From positions 668,501 through 732,500 of the forward strand of contig JBAIAA010000409.1 of assembly GCA_037893245.1 (NCBI GenBank): a stretch of 64,000 nucleotides of DNA. Reading direction: 5' to 3'. The notes below the pieces were generated by a model that had not been told where the DNA came from, did no database searches, and saw nothing but the letters and a program-made list of their open reading frames with translations. Made by a program: the position numbers and the translations under genes. Source of the DNA: Crossaster papposus. Lineage: Eukaryota > Echinodermata > Asteroidea > Velatida > Solasteridae. Positions 34,532-45,608 of the stretch are shown one piece after another (the stretch's first letter is position 1; each line of letters opens with the position of its first letter).

Positions 34532-35237
34532 TGTTTTGGGTTGGATTATCCATCAGTGTTCAACAGAGGGCGCTATTCACATTTTTAATGGGATCGCGAA
34601 AAACGTGTTCGCTACACCGTTACTTCAGGTTTTGCAGAATAAATCACTAAGTTTGTCTAGATTTGTAGGACCCTGGATCCCTAACCAGCGGTAAGGGGAT
34701 TTCTTAGATTTCGTAGTTTACTATATGATCGGTTATGAACAGTTTTAGCGTAATTTGGGAGGTAAAATAGGCATCGTTTGGGCACGGATTGCGTTTACTT
34801 TTAGTGCCGTTTATGGAATGTTGTGTAGTGTATAAGTTATAGTGACATTTCTGTAGAACTCTGGCATAAATTCTGCCTATATCGGGGCTTAACTCCTTTG
34901 CACATGATCAGATAGTTTACTCTTATTGTTCTAAATCATAGACCGAATATTTGTTGTGAATTTTGGATAGATTTGTTGATTGTTAAATTGTATGGGGCTC
35001 AGTTCATTGCAGTTGTAGGCAACAGCGCCCTCTTGGGGTGGGACTGCATATGTCCATACTTTCTGGAGCTTTCTTATAGTGTTGGGTAGTTTATAACATA
35101 TATTGTTTACATGTTTTCTGTACTTTTAATCATAGTTGACGTGGCAACAGGCAGCTGCAGTGGCATTAAAGGGCAGTTGCATGCCGGTACTAGAGAGAGT
35201 GAAATAAATCAAGTGTTTTACTCATACCGACGTTACA
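34532..35237 (+). repeat. 3' LTR of BEL element
   Basis: Matches 27560-28265 except for about two substitutions (for example A/T near 34582 and T/C near 34700). It would supply the polyadenylation signal. Confidence 0.92.
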
Positions 35238-35487
35238 GTTACATTAACAAATACAATACAAAATTAATTAATAATGGCATAGATAGTAGGCCTATAACTA
35301 TTCTTAGCCTATAGGCCACTTAGCCTATAGGCCATAATAATTTATATAAGCGAGTATTTACTAGTTTGTATCGGTATAAATCAGTTATTCCAATAGAATA
35401 ACAGTAACACTAACACTACCAACTTGATATGACTACAGTAACACTTGGCGAAATTATGCTAGGTCTAATTTCAATGATTATGCTACT

Positions 35488-35736
35488 ATGAAAGCAGCCA
35501 TTCTGAATGCTTATGAGCTAGTTCCAGAGGCCTATTGGCAGAAATTTCGTAAATTGACTAAATCGTTTGGCCAAACCTACGTTAAATTCGCGAGACAGAA
35601 GGAAATTGGTTTTGATCGTTGGTATCAATCGCTAAAGAATTACGTGGAGTTGAAAGAGGTTGTACTTATGGAAGAGTTCGAAAACAGTGTTCCCCAGAGT
35701 ATTACAATTCATCTGGAAGAGCACCAGATCTCTTAA
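35488..35736 (+). pseudogene. SCAN-like retrotransposon Gag fragment
   Basis: A free-standing 82-codon frame (MKAAILNAYELVPEAYWQKF…). The pattern AYELVPEAYWQKFRKL is characteristic of the SCAN/capsid C-terminal fold known from Gmr1-like Gypsy Gag and vertebrate SCAN proteins. No other Gag or pol parts flank it, and the left side (35243-35487) is AT-rich non-coding DNA with TAGGCCTA words. Probably a remnant, possibly an exon. Confidence 0.55.
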
Positions 35737-35967
35737 TTAAACAAAGCTTCAATAAAAGCCGATGAATATGACCTGGGACCTTATTCACAAAGCATCCGCA
35801 CGCTTTAACGGATCCGTTAAGCCTCCGTTATGGTTTGCGCCATATTCACGAAGTATCCGCATACTAGCGAATCCACAGAACACGTCCGTACTAAAAGGGC
35901 AATTCTTTTGCGGGAACTCCAGCGTTCCCGTAAAAGCTTACGGATCTCCGCACAGCGCTAAAATGAA

Positions 35968-37560
35968 ATGGCTGCAGTGTTTGTGGTTCTGCTGGAGAAG
36001 GAAAACAGGCGTACTCTTCGCCGCCAGCGAGTATTTCGTGATAGGTTACAGCCACTGGACATTTACGACGATGTGGAACTGATAAATAGGTATCGAATGC
36101 CAAGGCATGTACTGTTGGAGGTGATCTATATGAAAGGTTTAATCCGTGATCAAGTTGAACATCCGACAAAGAGGTCGCATGCAATACCCGCCACGCAGAT
36201 CATAACAGCCCTCCGATTTTTTTGCCGAAGTTTCTTTCCAATTAACAAATGGAGATTTAAGGGGAATGTGTCAGAGTATTCAAAAAATCTCAAAAAGTGT
36301 TGGGCATGATCAAACGTAACTTGTGGAATTGTAGTGCTTCGATCAAAGAAACAGCCTACACAATGCTGGTTCGACCCATTCTAGAGTATGCATCACCTGC
36401 TTGTGATCCCCATCTAAAATCTGACATCTACCGTTTGGAACAAATACAAAGGCAAGCCATTCGATTTGTCCATAACAACTACAGTACAACACCACGAACA
36501 ATAACAACCTTGCTGGGAAAACAAGGATGGTTGACACTTGAAGAACGAAGGAAAATCAGTAGAATAACCATGATGTACAACATTCTCAACAAAGCAGTGG
36601 ACATTTCCTCTGAAGCATACTTGACCCCTAGTAATCGTCCGTCCAGAGGCCACAAACAGAAATTAAAGCAGCTTCGTACCAGAACCAGAATTTATGAAAA
36701 CAGTTTTTTTCCTAGAACAATTAAAGACTGGAACAACCTCCCTAAACAAATCATTGATGTTAAGAGAAAAACTCACTCTGAATTCAGAGATCAACTTTTC
36801 AATTGTTTTGGACAAAAGTTGAAACTAAATTAGACGTTCTCCTCCACACGCATTGCCTACCGAATCAAAAAGTTGGTGTGATGTTTCCGGAAGGATGCTT
36901 TGCCGACTATATAATTCAGATTCAGATAGTCAGCCGTCTAACTTCTCGAATTGTTACCCGGGTCGCAACTGTCCTTAAAAGAATTTCGCCACAAATAATT
37001 CGATTTCCGAGGAACCTATAGCCAGTCAGAATCTGAAGGTTTCTACGATGAACGTCATCGTCGAATTCCAAACGTTTTGGGATGTCTTGATGGATCACTT
37101 GTCGAGATTAAATGTCATGCACGTGACGAATGTGCCTATACATATGCAGACATAACTACCACGCTACACATGTCCAGGGGGTTTGCGACCACCAGAAGAA
37201 GTTCACCAATATCGTTGCCAAGTGGCCAGGCTCGACCCATGATTCGTTTATGTGGACTCACTCAAGCCTCAACCACCAACTAGCCAATGGTCTTGCAAAC
37301 GATGGTCACCTTCTAGGCGATTCTGCGTACCCCCTTCGATCATGGCTGCTAACACCAGTACCACAACCTGATGATGATGATGCAGAACGTCGACACAATA
37401 TTCACCGAAGAACCCGACAGAACATCGAAGTAACTGTTCAATATGGCAGATGGAAAATGAGGTGCCAGTGCCTGCATAGCGAAGGTAGGTGTTTACGGTG
37501 TCAGTATAGAAGGCCTACAGGTACTTGTATGTGAACTCTGCCATCCAGGAGCCATCGCAT
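35968..37560 (+). pseudogene. HARBI1-like transposase split by a LINE
   Basis: The N-terminal part (35968-36240) reads MAAVFVVLLEKENRRTLRRQ and then HAIPATQIITALRFF, the usual Harbinger pre-catalytic motif. The LINE follows. The catalytic part resumes after 36835 in changing frames: SRLTSRIVTRVATVLKRI, LGCLDGSLVEIK (first Asp), WPGSTHDSFMW (second Asp) and LLGDSAYPLRSWLLTP. The conserved Glu region (…RRTRQNIEVTVQYGRWKMRC) is altered: the expected Glu-x-x-Phe-Gly is not clear. Several frameshifts. Inactive. Confidence 0.75.
36240..36834 (+). pseudogene. LINE reverse transcriptase C-terminus, 5' truncated
   Basis: A 178-codon frame from 36297 gives the C-terminal region of a non-LTR reverse transcriptase: RPILEYASPACDPHLKSDI, LEQIQRQAIRFVHNNY, then FFPRTIKDWNNLPKQI, and a stop at 36833. 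This tail is typical of CR1/L2/Jockey-group ORF2 proteins. The fragment begins about 36240 in mid-protein and ends just after the stop, as expected for 5' truncated insertion, but no poly-A or repeat tail is visible. Confidence 0.75.
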
Positions 37561-38440
37561 CTTTCTGGATGCAACTCTAAACTTGTGAAATGGTGCTGTC
37601 ATCCAGAAAGTATAGCATTGTCTCTTGGCAAGTACTTTATAATTCACTGACAACTACCTTCTATAATGCACATTACAAAATAATGTGGTGGACGTCAGTG
37701 AAAGTATCGTAACAAATAAAGCTCAGGGTTATTTACTAATGCAAGAAAATGTGTTTGTGATGACTGTACATTCGTTTGGATGCCGGATTGTGTTAATCGA
37801 AGACTGTTTCCGATAGTGTAAGATGTACACCACCCTCGAGAAAAACTGCCTTTGAAATCTGTTTGACAATAGGCCATGGTATAATAGTTTAGGTAAAATA
37901 TGAATTGCTCCGCGTTGGCAAGAAATCAATTTATGTGGTTTTGCTAATAATTTGTTGTTCATTATACCGCCCTTCCCGTAAAATGCTGTTTATCATCAGA
38001 TTATGTTTTTGGAGATTTAAGTCAACTTCTTAATTTCACAGAATAGATTGGTACGATGCCTTTCACAGAAGAAGTTCATGAAATCGTTCCTTAGTTTGAG
38101 AAAATAACCAGTGCACTGTGGAAATTCATCTTTTTTTCGCCAAGAATTTGAAAGATAGGCCGCAATCAGCTACCATATGTATTTTGGATTCAGAACAATT
38201 CGACTACATTTCTATTTTAGGCTCTTATGAATTGTTACTTATTCACGCAGGTGCTTCATTCACCAGTACAGCTCGTTGAACGACACCCCCATTATTAGCG
38301 GAGCTCCGCAATTTTACCGATACCTAACGGAACCTTTCGTGAATACGGCGTAGCGCAATTCTAGCGTATCCGTTAGGCCATCCGCAAAGGCAGTTACGGA
38401 CCCGGTAATACTAATAGCGGATGCTTCGTGAATAAGGTCC

Positions 38441-40053
38441 CTGGTCTCTACTCTGCTTGTATACATTGCCTCCGTTTGAATAATTTGTTCCCGGAATTCG
38501 TTCTCTATAATTAAGGCTCTGTTTGTATTTCTTTGTTGATGGGCCGACCTAACCGAACAACAACAACAGAGAGGTCAGCACGATTCTAGCGAGCACACCC
38601 ACAGACGCACGTCAATTGTTTCAAGAAGAACGTGGAAACAGATGTATATGTACAGATGAATCCTAATACAATGTATTACAGTCATACTACAGGCTCGTAA
38701 GCAGGGGGGGGGGGGGGGGGTGCAACGGGTGCGTACGCACACGAAATATTTTGGTCCCCTTTTTTGGTCCCATCAGTACAAATTCGCTAGCCCCCCAAAT
38801 TACGAAAGGTCCACACTTTCCGGGGTAAATAATGGACGGTATTTTGATGTAGAAATAATGGTACTGGCACACGAAAACTGTTGGTTCAATTTTTTGTCCC
38901 GTCAGTACAAATTCGCACCTCCCCCCGCCCCCCACTCCCCATAAAGAAAATCCTGCGTACGGGCCTGTATTGTAGTCATTGTGGTTTTTTTGGAAAGAAC
39001 CGTTATAATTTTAATTGTTTGGTCGTCTATACATTTACCTAGGAGAGTTGATAGCTCCTGATTGGTCGAGACTTGATCACGTGGAGGGCTTCATTTTGTA
39101 GTAATGTCCCCGGCTTTTTCAAGAATAAGCGAATAAATGTCCCTTCAACCAGCATTAATAAATACATAGGAGAGCTGATGGCTTCTGATTGGTCGAAACT
39201 CGGATCATATGGAGGGCATTATTTTGTTGTAATTGCCCGGCTTTCAAGAAGAAGCGAATAGGTCTAAATGTCCCCTGAACCAGCATTAACCAAGCATCAT
39301 GTAAGCCAATGATTGGCCGAATGCAACAACACTGTCAACAGTCCTACGGTAACTTGTAATTAATAAGGACACGTTAAATCTTGAACGTTTGTATTTATAC
39401 GCGCGGCATTTTTCAAAACGCGCGTGTCGTCTGTTAACGCTAGCGCGTTTCTATGCACGGTGGGCATCAGTGGTCAGCTAGTCTGGTTTCAAAGTATGGG
39501 TAATACATATCGAAGAGACATGGTATCATGGATAAGCTAAAATATGGCCCCTGAACATGAAAACAAAACACTGGAAATATCGCCAAAAGAAAAGTCACGA
39601 AATTTGGAGCATTTTCACCAATTTTCTTGTTAAAAAGGTATAAATATAGGGAATAATTATCAGTGCGGAGACCCGGTCATTATAGACTTGGTGCCAAGTC
39701 GGTAATAGCGGTCCACTCGGTATATACAGCGGGGAGCAGGCGCGGGGGGGGGGGGGGGCGCACCCGGCGCGCGCCCCCCCTAAAAAAATCTCGAGAACAC
39801 CTCAGCGCACCCCCCCCCCCCCCCCGGCGCCTCCTGCGCTCCCATATCTTCTCCCAATATATTATGTTGACAATTTTTGGCGCCCCCTCTAACCGAAATT
39901 CCTGGATCCGACCCTGGGGGGGTTGCGGTTGCCTCGTTCCCAATTTCGAAGTTAAATTGGCACGTTACTAGTCTTAAACCAGCCGTGCCGATAAATTTCG
40001 ACTGAAATACACGGATTAAACCCGACTATCTAACGACTTGTCATCAAGTCTAC
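38441..40053. other. Gene-free region with homopolymer runs and diverged repeats
   Basis: No supported gene. Visible features: a run of about 18 G at 38703-38720; a diverged 130 bp duplication sharing CAGTACAAATTCGC (38774 and 38903); and a diverged 120 bp duplication sharing TCTGATTGGTCGA and GGAGGGC (39055-39150 and 39185-39265). A G-run/C-run pair at 39740-39825 can fold on itself, with CGCGCGCC between the arms. Confidence 0.6.
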
Positions 40054-41105
40054 GGTCATTACTGCGTGTAGCCCTAGTCTATTGGCCCAGCACGACAGTA
40101 CACTCTGTGCAACAAAACCGGGATTTGGTTTACTTATTTCATGGAAATCATTCGGTCTCAAACTCGGCATGCAGGTTTATTTATTATAGCTTTTTATTTA
40201 TTATTTTATTTATTATAGATTTTTCTCTAAAATTAGGACTTTTCCGTGGTTCCGTCTGGTGTAATTTGTCTCTAAATCTACGTTATAAAGTTTTTAAAAA
40301 AATTGCGATAAACGCAAAACAATATGGCGAAACAAGTCTGTGCAGGCGCGCGTACACAGCACGTCGCACCGAACAACAGAGGGAGCCCTGCTAGTGCCCT
40401 CTGTTGCTCGTTTTTTTTTGGCACTGATGGACGTATATGGCCTACGTCACGTACTACTTCTACTTCTATGCAGATACTCGTCAAAGCCTTTTTAGCAACT
40501 AAACGAGGACTGTGGTGTGGTGTTTCAAGTGGTGGACGCTTGTGCAGGGTGCTCTCATATACAGAGTGATGGTGCAAGTAAAAATGTCGGCTCCTGTGGT
40601 TTAGGCACTGATGGCTCCCTTGAACTGCTCCACAGTGGGCAGCTCAATGATGTTTTGGGGGAGCGCATCCCAGTCCCGCAGAGTTCTTGGAAAGAAGCTG
40701 TGCCTGTAGTTGTCAGAGTGGGAGCCGAGTCGCATGAATCTGTGTTGTTGTTGTTGCCGTGTTGTACGGAGCCTTGGTTGGATGTAGTCTGGGATTGGTA
40801 TGGCTATTTGGTTATTGATGACTTTGTAGAATGTGGTTAGACGGGCTTGCCTGCGCCTCTCCTCCAATAGTGGGAGCTCCAGATCTTTTCTCATTTTGGT
40901 AACGCTGGCATCATGATGGTAGTTTCCGCATATGAAGCGTACTGCCCTTCTTTGGATTGATTCGAGATGGTCAATTTGATTTTGTCTGTAGGGATCCCAG
41001 ATGGCGGAGGCGTATTCCAGTTGTGATCGCACCAGAGAGATGTAGGCCTGTTGTTTGATTTGTTTGATTTGCGGGGCCATAGACTAGGGCTATACTGCGT
41101 GATAA
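40054..41105. mobile_element. Foldback-flanked segment enclosing a LINE tail
   Basis: The left arm (GGTCATTACTGCGTGTAGCC, 40054-40085) and right arm (complement, 41068-41105) share CCCTAGTCTAT. The enclosed 1 kb contains a LINE C-terminal ORF on the minus strand and an unremarkable left half. Either the LINE jumped into a foldback element or the arms are two members of the repeat family also seen at 41106-41246. Confidence 0.5.
40601..41080 (-). pseudogene. LINE reverse transcriptase C-terminus
   Basis: 159 codons: QAYISLVRSQLEYASAIWDP, DHLESIQRRAVRFICGNY, SFFPRTLRDWDALPQNIIEL, with the stop at 40601. Same domain as at 36297-36833 but a clearly different family. 5' truncated: upstream sequence at 41085 is unrelated repeat DNA. 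The RT catalytic region is absent. Confidence 0.8.
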
Positions 41106-41246
41106 TGACCGGGTTGGGGGATGACCGCTTGTAACGGGACGAGTCAAATGAACGGGTTGGGGGATGACCGCTTGTAATGGACCGAGCCGATAGCGGGGTC
41201 CATTACCAGCGGTCACCCCCAACCCGGTCAAATTATCATGCAGTAA
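41106..41246. repeat. Inverted and direct repeats with AACGGGTTGGGGGATGACCG
   Basis: The word GGGTTGGGGGATGACCGCTTGTAA occurs twice, about 44 bp apart, and its complement follows (GGTCACCCCCAACCCGGTCA). A further inverted copy is at 41870-41935. It forms an extensive hairpin; non-coding. Confidence 0.7.
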
Positions 41247-41253
41247 TGACCGG

Positions 41254-41497
41254 GGGCCAATTTCATAGAGCTGCTTAAGCACAAAATGTTGCTTAATCAC
41301 ACAAAAAAACCTGCTTCGTAAATCAAGTTATGAGCCAAAGTTCCATGTGATTGTTAAACTAACAACAGCTACATACCAATCACAAATAATATACATCACA
41401 TGGAGTAGTGGCCGGTAAGCTGGTTTTACTAAGCAAGAATGTTTTTTGCTTAAGCAATTATGCTTAAGCACTAAAGCAGCTCTATGAAATTAGCCCC
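41254..41497. mobile_element. 244 bp MITE with GGGCCAATTTCAT ends
   Basis: The inverted ends are GGGCCAATTTCATAGAGCTG with CTTAAGCA, and the complement. Internal CTTAAGCA words recur in both orientations. Ends of this type are common in invertebrate deuterostome MITEs. Confidence 0.75.
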
Positions 41498-41597
41498 AGG
41501 TCCACGCACTGTTATTCCCTATTGGCATAATTAATCAAGAATCATGTAAGCCAATGATTGGCCGAATGCAACAGTCCTACGGTAACTTGTAACAATT

Positions 41598-41783
41598 AAA
41601 GGCCGGTTCATACTTCGCGCGAAAGCGAATGCGATACGAATTTGACGTCACAAAGCATTGGTTGCGAACATTCGCCCAAGTTGAAATGTGTTCAACTTTT
41701 GCGATTTCGTATCGCGAAAACTCCCCCTGACGTCACAAATTCGCGTTTGCGTTTGTTTACGCGCCGAGTATGAACCGGCCTTT
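41598..41783. mobile_element. 186 bp MITE with AAAGGCCGGTTCATACT ends
   Basis: The inverted ends AAAGGCCGGTTCATACT flank an interior with TGACGTCAC twice and inverted GCGAATGCG/CGCAAACGC words. The central GCGATACGAA/TTCGTATCGC pair also folds. Non-coding; target duplication unclear (possibly TA). Confidence 0.75.
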
Positions 41784-42290
41784 AGGCTACGTCAAATCTT
41801 GATACTGCGCGCTATAGTATAAATGTACGCGTATAACGTTTGTATCAGTATACCGCTGTAGGGACCTCGGCTCGGTCCACTGCCAGCGGTCATCCCCCAA
41901 CCCGGTCAATTATTATACACAATAATGCTCTAGTGACCGAATCATGCTAGTCCATAATGTGTTTTAGTTAACCCCACGTGACCGTGTTTCAGCCAACTAG
42001 AATACAGAACTAGCAAGAGGTGTGTCATAAAACGCAGTAATGACCGGGTCCTCGCACTGTTATTCCCTAAAAGGTCCATAGACTTCAAATCAATCGTCAA
42101 AACATCTAAGCCAGTGAATGGTCGCGGAATTGATGTATGGGACCCAACTACCTGGTTAGTCGTATCAAACAATAACTCCACTCCACCAAGTACACCTAAC
42201 ATTATTCTCAATATAGCCTGCAGCCTATGGGTAGTATAGCATCCTATTGTTGCAGCACCCCTTTTAGTGTTGTTGGTATCCACTGTATAC

Positions 42291-42831
42291 CTACAATTTC
42301 CGAATGAATTGTGTATGCAAATTATTTACCTTTTGAAAAATTGTGGAAATGGATGGATTTTTTGTATAGATTATGTGGCAATAACGGCAATTGTTAAGTA
42401 AAACATTTATCCAATGAGTGGTAAAGATCTTTGACCGATAGATGGGTATAAACGGCACAACAACCATGTTTAGTCCCCCCAAAAAGAAGTAAACATTGTT
42501 GCCCAATACCGTTGCGCAATAAAAGCCGAACGGTGTATAGGCAGTTGTTAATTCGACCTTCTTTGGATAACAGTTGGGTAAATATTGCCAATTTTTTACA
42601 GTAACAGAGGCAGTATTTATTTTTTTAAAGCAAAACCTTTTCAACGCTGGTTGGCCGACGAGCATTACGGGAAAATCCACTTATGATGTCTGCACACCAG
42701 GAGCCAAAAAGTTTTAGACCGTCATTCACTAACATTCCAGAAAGGTATTTTGTGATAATTTGGTCATTTGGTTTTGTGTATGTTTGTATATGTTGTACAT
42801 TCTCTTTACTGAGAATTGCAAATGCAGTCAA
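42291..42831 (-). pseudogene. Unrecognised coding-like remnant, weakly kelch-like
   Basis: Two overlapping minus-strand frames (42625-42831 and 42291-42680) read like one protein with a frameshift. A segment YCATVLGNNVYFFLGGLN resembles a kelch blade, and a donor-like AAAAG|GTAAAT lies near 42330. No second blade or start could be shown. I do not assign a function. Confidence 0.2.
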
Positions 42832-42968
42832 TTAAAAACTACACATGACATCATACCCATTATACTTACCTTCAGGAGACATGGACCAACAAAAGCATTT
42901 GGACCATTTTTAAAACACGTAACAATAAACTTACAACTTTATAACAGTATATGTAATTAATAAACAAG

Positions 42969-44064
42969 TGTAGAGGTCTGTTCTTGGTTTGATGCTCCCC
43001 CCCTTATTTTTGTTAAGCATGCATTCAGGCAGAAAACCCCTGCATGCCTTGAATGGAACAGTCCAGATAGGCGGAGGGCTAGCTGTGTGTGGTTGTGCTG
43101 GTCACTTGGTCACTCATGGCAGTGTTCCCACTTAGTGAACAGTACAACCAATATTGCTCTCCCTCTGCCATCCTTTTCCAGGTATGTACTACTAAATTCC
43201 TTGATTTTAATAACTATGTGTATATTAAATCTAGAAGTAGGCCAATGACCTTTTGAGTTAACATTATTGATATTTACATGTAATAGTCAAAGGATTTCTT
43301 ATATCCCATGATAATTTAGATCTTTAACTTGGTCAGTCGTAAGCGAAGTAATTTAGTTACATTTTAACTTGGAATCAGAACTTTGATTGCATTAGATTCA
43401 GGCAATAAGGAATGTATAAGTATATTGTCTGCTTTGGTCTAACCGATATTATATTGTAAGAAATAGTTTTGTTGACTTAGTTTACAAACCCACAATATAA
43501 TATACACTGTGCATGTGTGCTATGAGACTAGCTATAGAGCTGAGGCACAGCCACGTAGCCCAGCCCTGACATTCCGATAACAGGTGGTCAATCCATTAGC
43601 AGGATCTGGGGGTCTGGCCAGTGGCCCTTTTATGACCTAGCCTGGGTTAATGTCTTTATTACCAACTGTATTATGTAGACTTTTCATTTACTTGTATTGT
43701 TTAAAGGCTAGTGCCAGGCTAAAGCATGTTGCCATAACAACAGGAATACTGGGCCATGGGTATTGTATGTCTTGTTTCAGAAGATGGCCACAGGAATTTA
43801 ATGTGTAGTTACTATTGGACTAGAAGTGCATTGTGCCACATGCGGATACGAAGTATTTAGCTAAGTTTTGCTCCATTGATTGAAGTTACCGTATTCGACA
43901 TGATTTGTTAATTAGTGTTAATAAAGTCACTCATGGCAGTGTTCCCACTTAGTGAACAGTACAACCAATATTGCTCTCCCTCTGCCATCCTTTTCCAGAT
44001 CGTGTATCAATTGTAATGTGCCCCAGCATTGGTGCGCTCCCTTAATCACCTGCCGGGTGCAACA
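42969..44064 (+). repeat. 5' LTR of Gypsy C
   Basis: TGTAGAGGTCTG…GGGTGCAACA. It contains a 73 bp direct repeat (43109-43181 and 43926-43998). An AATAAA (43920-43925) lies just before the second copy, a plausible polyadenylation signal. Confidence 0.93.
43109..43998 (+). repeat. 73 bp direct repeat bracketing an intron-like segment
   Basis: Both copies run GTCACTCATGGCAGTG…CCTTTTCCAG. After the first copy comes GTATGTACT, a strong donor. The second copy ends in a pyrimidine-rich TTTTCCAG, a strong acceptor. Splicing would remove 43182-43998. The same pair exists in the 3' LTR at 52157-53046. Confidence 0.8.
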
Positions 44065-44066
44065 TT

Positions 44067-44083
44067 TGGCGACCTTGCCAGGA
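44067..44083 (+). promoter_or_regulatory. Primer binding site of Gypsy C
   Basis: TGGCGACCTTGCCAGGA starts two bases after the LTR, the expected position and TGG start. I did not identify the tRNA. Confidence 0.65.
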
Positions 44084-44294
44084 CAGGTGTTTTCTTCCCC
44101 GTGTCTACCCGGGGATGACTGACAGCGCCTGTCCAGTGACATGAGCTACGGACGTATGCAGTAAAGGAGATTGCCAGTGAAGTTGCCACTTGTCGTATAA
44201 CGAGGCTGCTGCTAGCTGAGGTGAAGAGGCCACGGGAAGTCAAAAAGGAAGACCAGTACAAGGGACGAACCTAGCTGGACTGAATTGAATCGCC

Positions 44295-45608
44295 ATGGCA
44301 GAATCACCACAAGAAATGTGCGGCCTGTTAATGCAGCAAGTTGGTGCCCTTTCACAGGCATCTCTGAAGAAAGCCTGTGACCATCTTGGATTGCCTGCTT
44401 CCGAGGAGGACAATGCCAAGTTGCTGTTAAGGCGTGTTAACCGCTATCTGTTGAGTGAGGAGTTGGAGGGGACCGAAGATGAGGGTATGTCAACATACAC
44501 TGGGTTAAATGACTTCCTTCTGGCAATGAGTGCCGGCGACGAGCCCCAAGTCCAGCAGCCAGAGCCCTCCATCCCTCCACAGGACGGCGAGACAACCAGT
44601 TCCCCTGCAGGAACTAGTGCTTCCGCAGCAACCAGTGTCCCCACTGCACCCCCAGCAAGCCTCCTTAGTCTGACAAGAAGGGAATTCAAAATTGCTGGTC
44701 AGATTGGGGATCCAGGGCAGCGGGATCGGCTGTCGTTCACGAGTCTGGCCCACCAAATTGAGAGTGGTCGTACAAAGGGGCACACTGAACGAGAGATAAT
44801 CGATGCAGTCATCCGGTCAGTGGTCCCAGGTTCCGCACTACGGAGCTACCTAGAGGGTAGGGCGGCCCTCACATTGCCTGTCCTCCGTCAAATCCTGAGG
44901 TCCCACTACCAAGAGAAAGATGCCACTGAATTGTACCACCGATTGTCTCGTCTGGCCCAAGACAACAAAGAGTCGGCACAGAGCTTTCTGGTGCGCGCTC
45001 TGGATTTGAAACAAAAAGTGGTTTTTGCATCACAGGAGGCTGGGTCTGGGATAAAATATGACCCTGCCCTCGTCCAAAACATGTTCCTCCACTCATTATG
45101 CACAGGGCTCAGGAGTGAATCTGTGAGGAGCGAAATCCGGCTACTCCTACAGGACTCCGACACGTCAGACGAGCTTCTTTTTGAGAAGGTTAATATAGCA
45201 GCGAGCCACGAGACGGAGCGGTTAGAGAAGCTGCATCCCAGGGCCATCTCTGTCCAAGAAGTGCAGAGTCAGGACAGCCAAGATCAAATGAAGAGGAAAC
45301 CAAAGGAGGGTACACTGATGACAGACCTAGCTGAGCTAAAAATAGGCATCGCAGAAATTGCAACAGTTAAGCAACAACTTGCCACGCTCCAAGAGGCGAT
45401 GGCTGCACCTGTAGTCCAGCAACAATTTGACCGAAGATCCAACAACAGGCCCAGGGTTAGAGGATGTCAATCTTGCCAGAGGAATGGTTATGGAGATACT
45501 TGTAACCACTGTTATAAGTGTGGGTCAGTCGAGCACTTTGCCCGAGGTTGTCGTCAGGGGAGGCAGTCGGGAAACACCAACCCGTTACTGCTGCGGGACG
45601 GGCAGTAA
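44295..45608 (+). CDS. gag: Gypsy C Gag
   Basis: 437 codons from a well-placed ATG (context CGCCATGG). The N-terminus (MAESPQEMCGLLMQQVGALS) and an acidic, Pro/Ser-rich linker precede a capsid-like region with LRQILRSHYQEKDATELYHR. A single nucleocapsid knuckle, CYKCGSVEHFARGC (CX2CX4HX4C), lies near residue 412. The frame is open and full length. Protease follows in the -1 frame with about 90 bp of overlap, as in Gypsy elements that use ribosomal frameshifting; no slippery site was confirmed. Confidence 0.88.
   Translation: MAESPQEMCGLLMQQVGALSQASLKKACDHLGLPASEEDNAKLLLRRVNRYLLSEELEGTEDEGMSTYTGLNDFLLAMSAGDEPQVQQPEPSIPPQDGETTSSPAGTSASAATSVPTAPPASLLSLTRREFKIAGQIGDPGQRDRLSFTSLAHQIESGRTKGHTEREIIDAVIRSVVPGSALRSYLEGRAALTLPVLRQILRSHYQEKDATELYHRLSRLAQDNKESAQSFLVRALDLKQKVVFASQEAGSGIKYDPALVQNMFLHSLCTGLRSESVRSEIRLLLQDSDTSDELLFEKVNIAASHETERLEKLHPRAISVQEVQSQDSQDQMKRKPKEGTLMTDLAELKIGIAEIATVKQQLATLQEAMAAPVVQQQFDRRSNNRPRVRGCQSCQRNGYGDTCNHCYKCGSVEHFARGCRQGRQSGNTNPLLLRDGQ

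Larger units (their letters stand above)
27560..35237 (+). mobile_element. BEL/Pao retrotransposon, near-complete
   Basis: LTRs of 706 bp (27560-28265 and 34532-35237) differ at only about two sites by eye. GTTAC is duplicated on both flanks (27555-27559 and 35238-35242). One long gag-pol frame lies between. Bases 34397-34531 are a short 3' untranslated part ending in the purine-rich AGGGAGCCGGAA before the LTR. The element is young and almost intact; the visible defect is a frame change near the start of gag. Confidence 0.93.
35775..38440 (+). mobile_element. PIF/Harbinger transposon 2, dead
   Basis: The inverted ends are GGGACCTTATTCAC and AAGCATCCGC (35775-35802) with the complement at 38413-38440. 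CCTGG is shared by both flanks. Subterminal GGATCCG/CGGATCC and TAACGGA words repeat in both orientations. Inside is a broken HARBI1-like transposase with a LINE fragment. Bases 37561-38270 show no gene. Confidence 0.78.
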
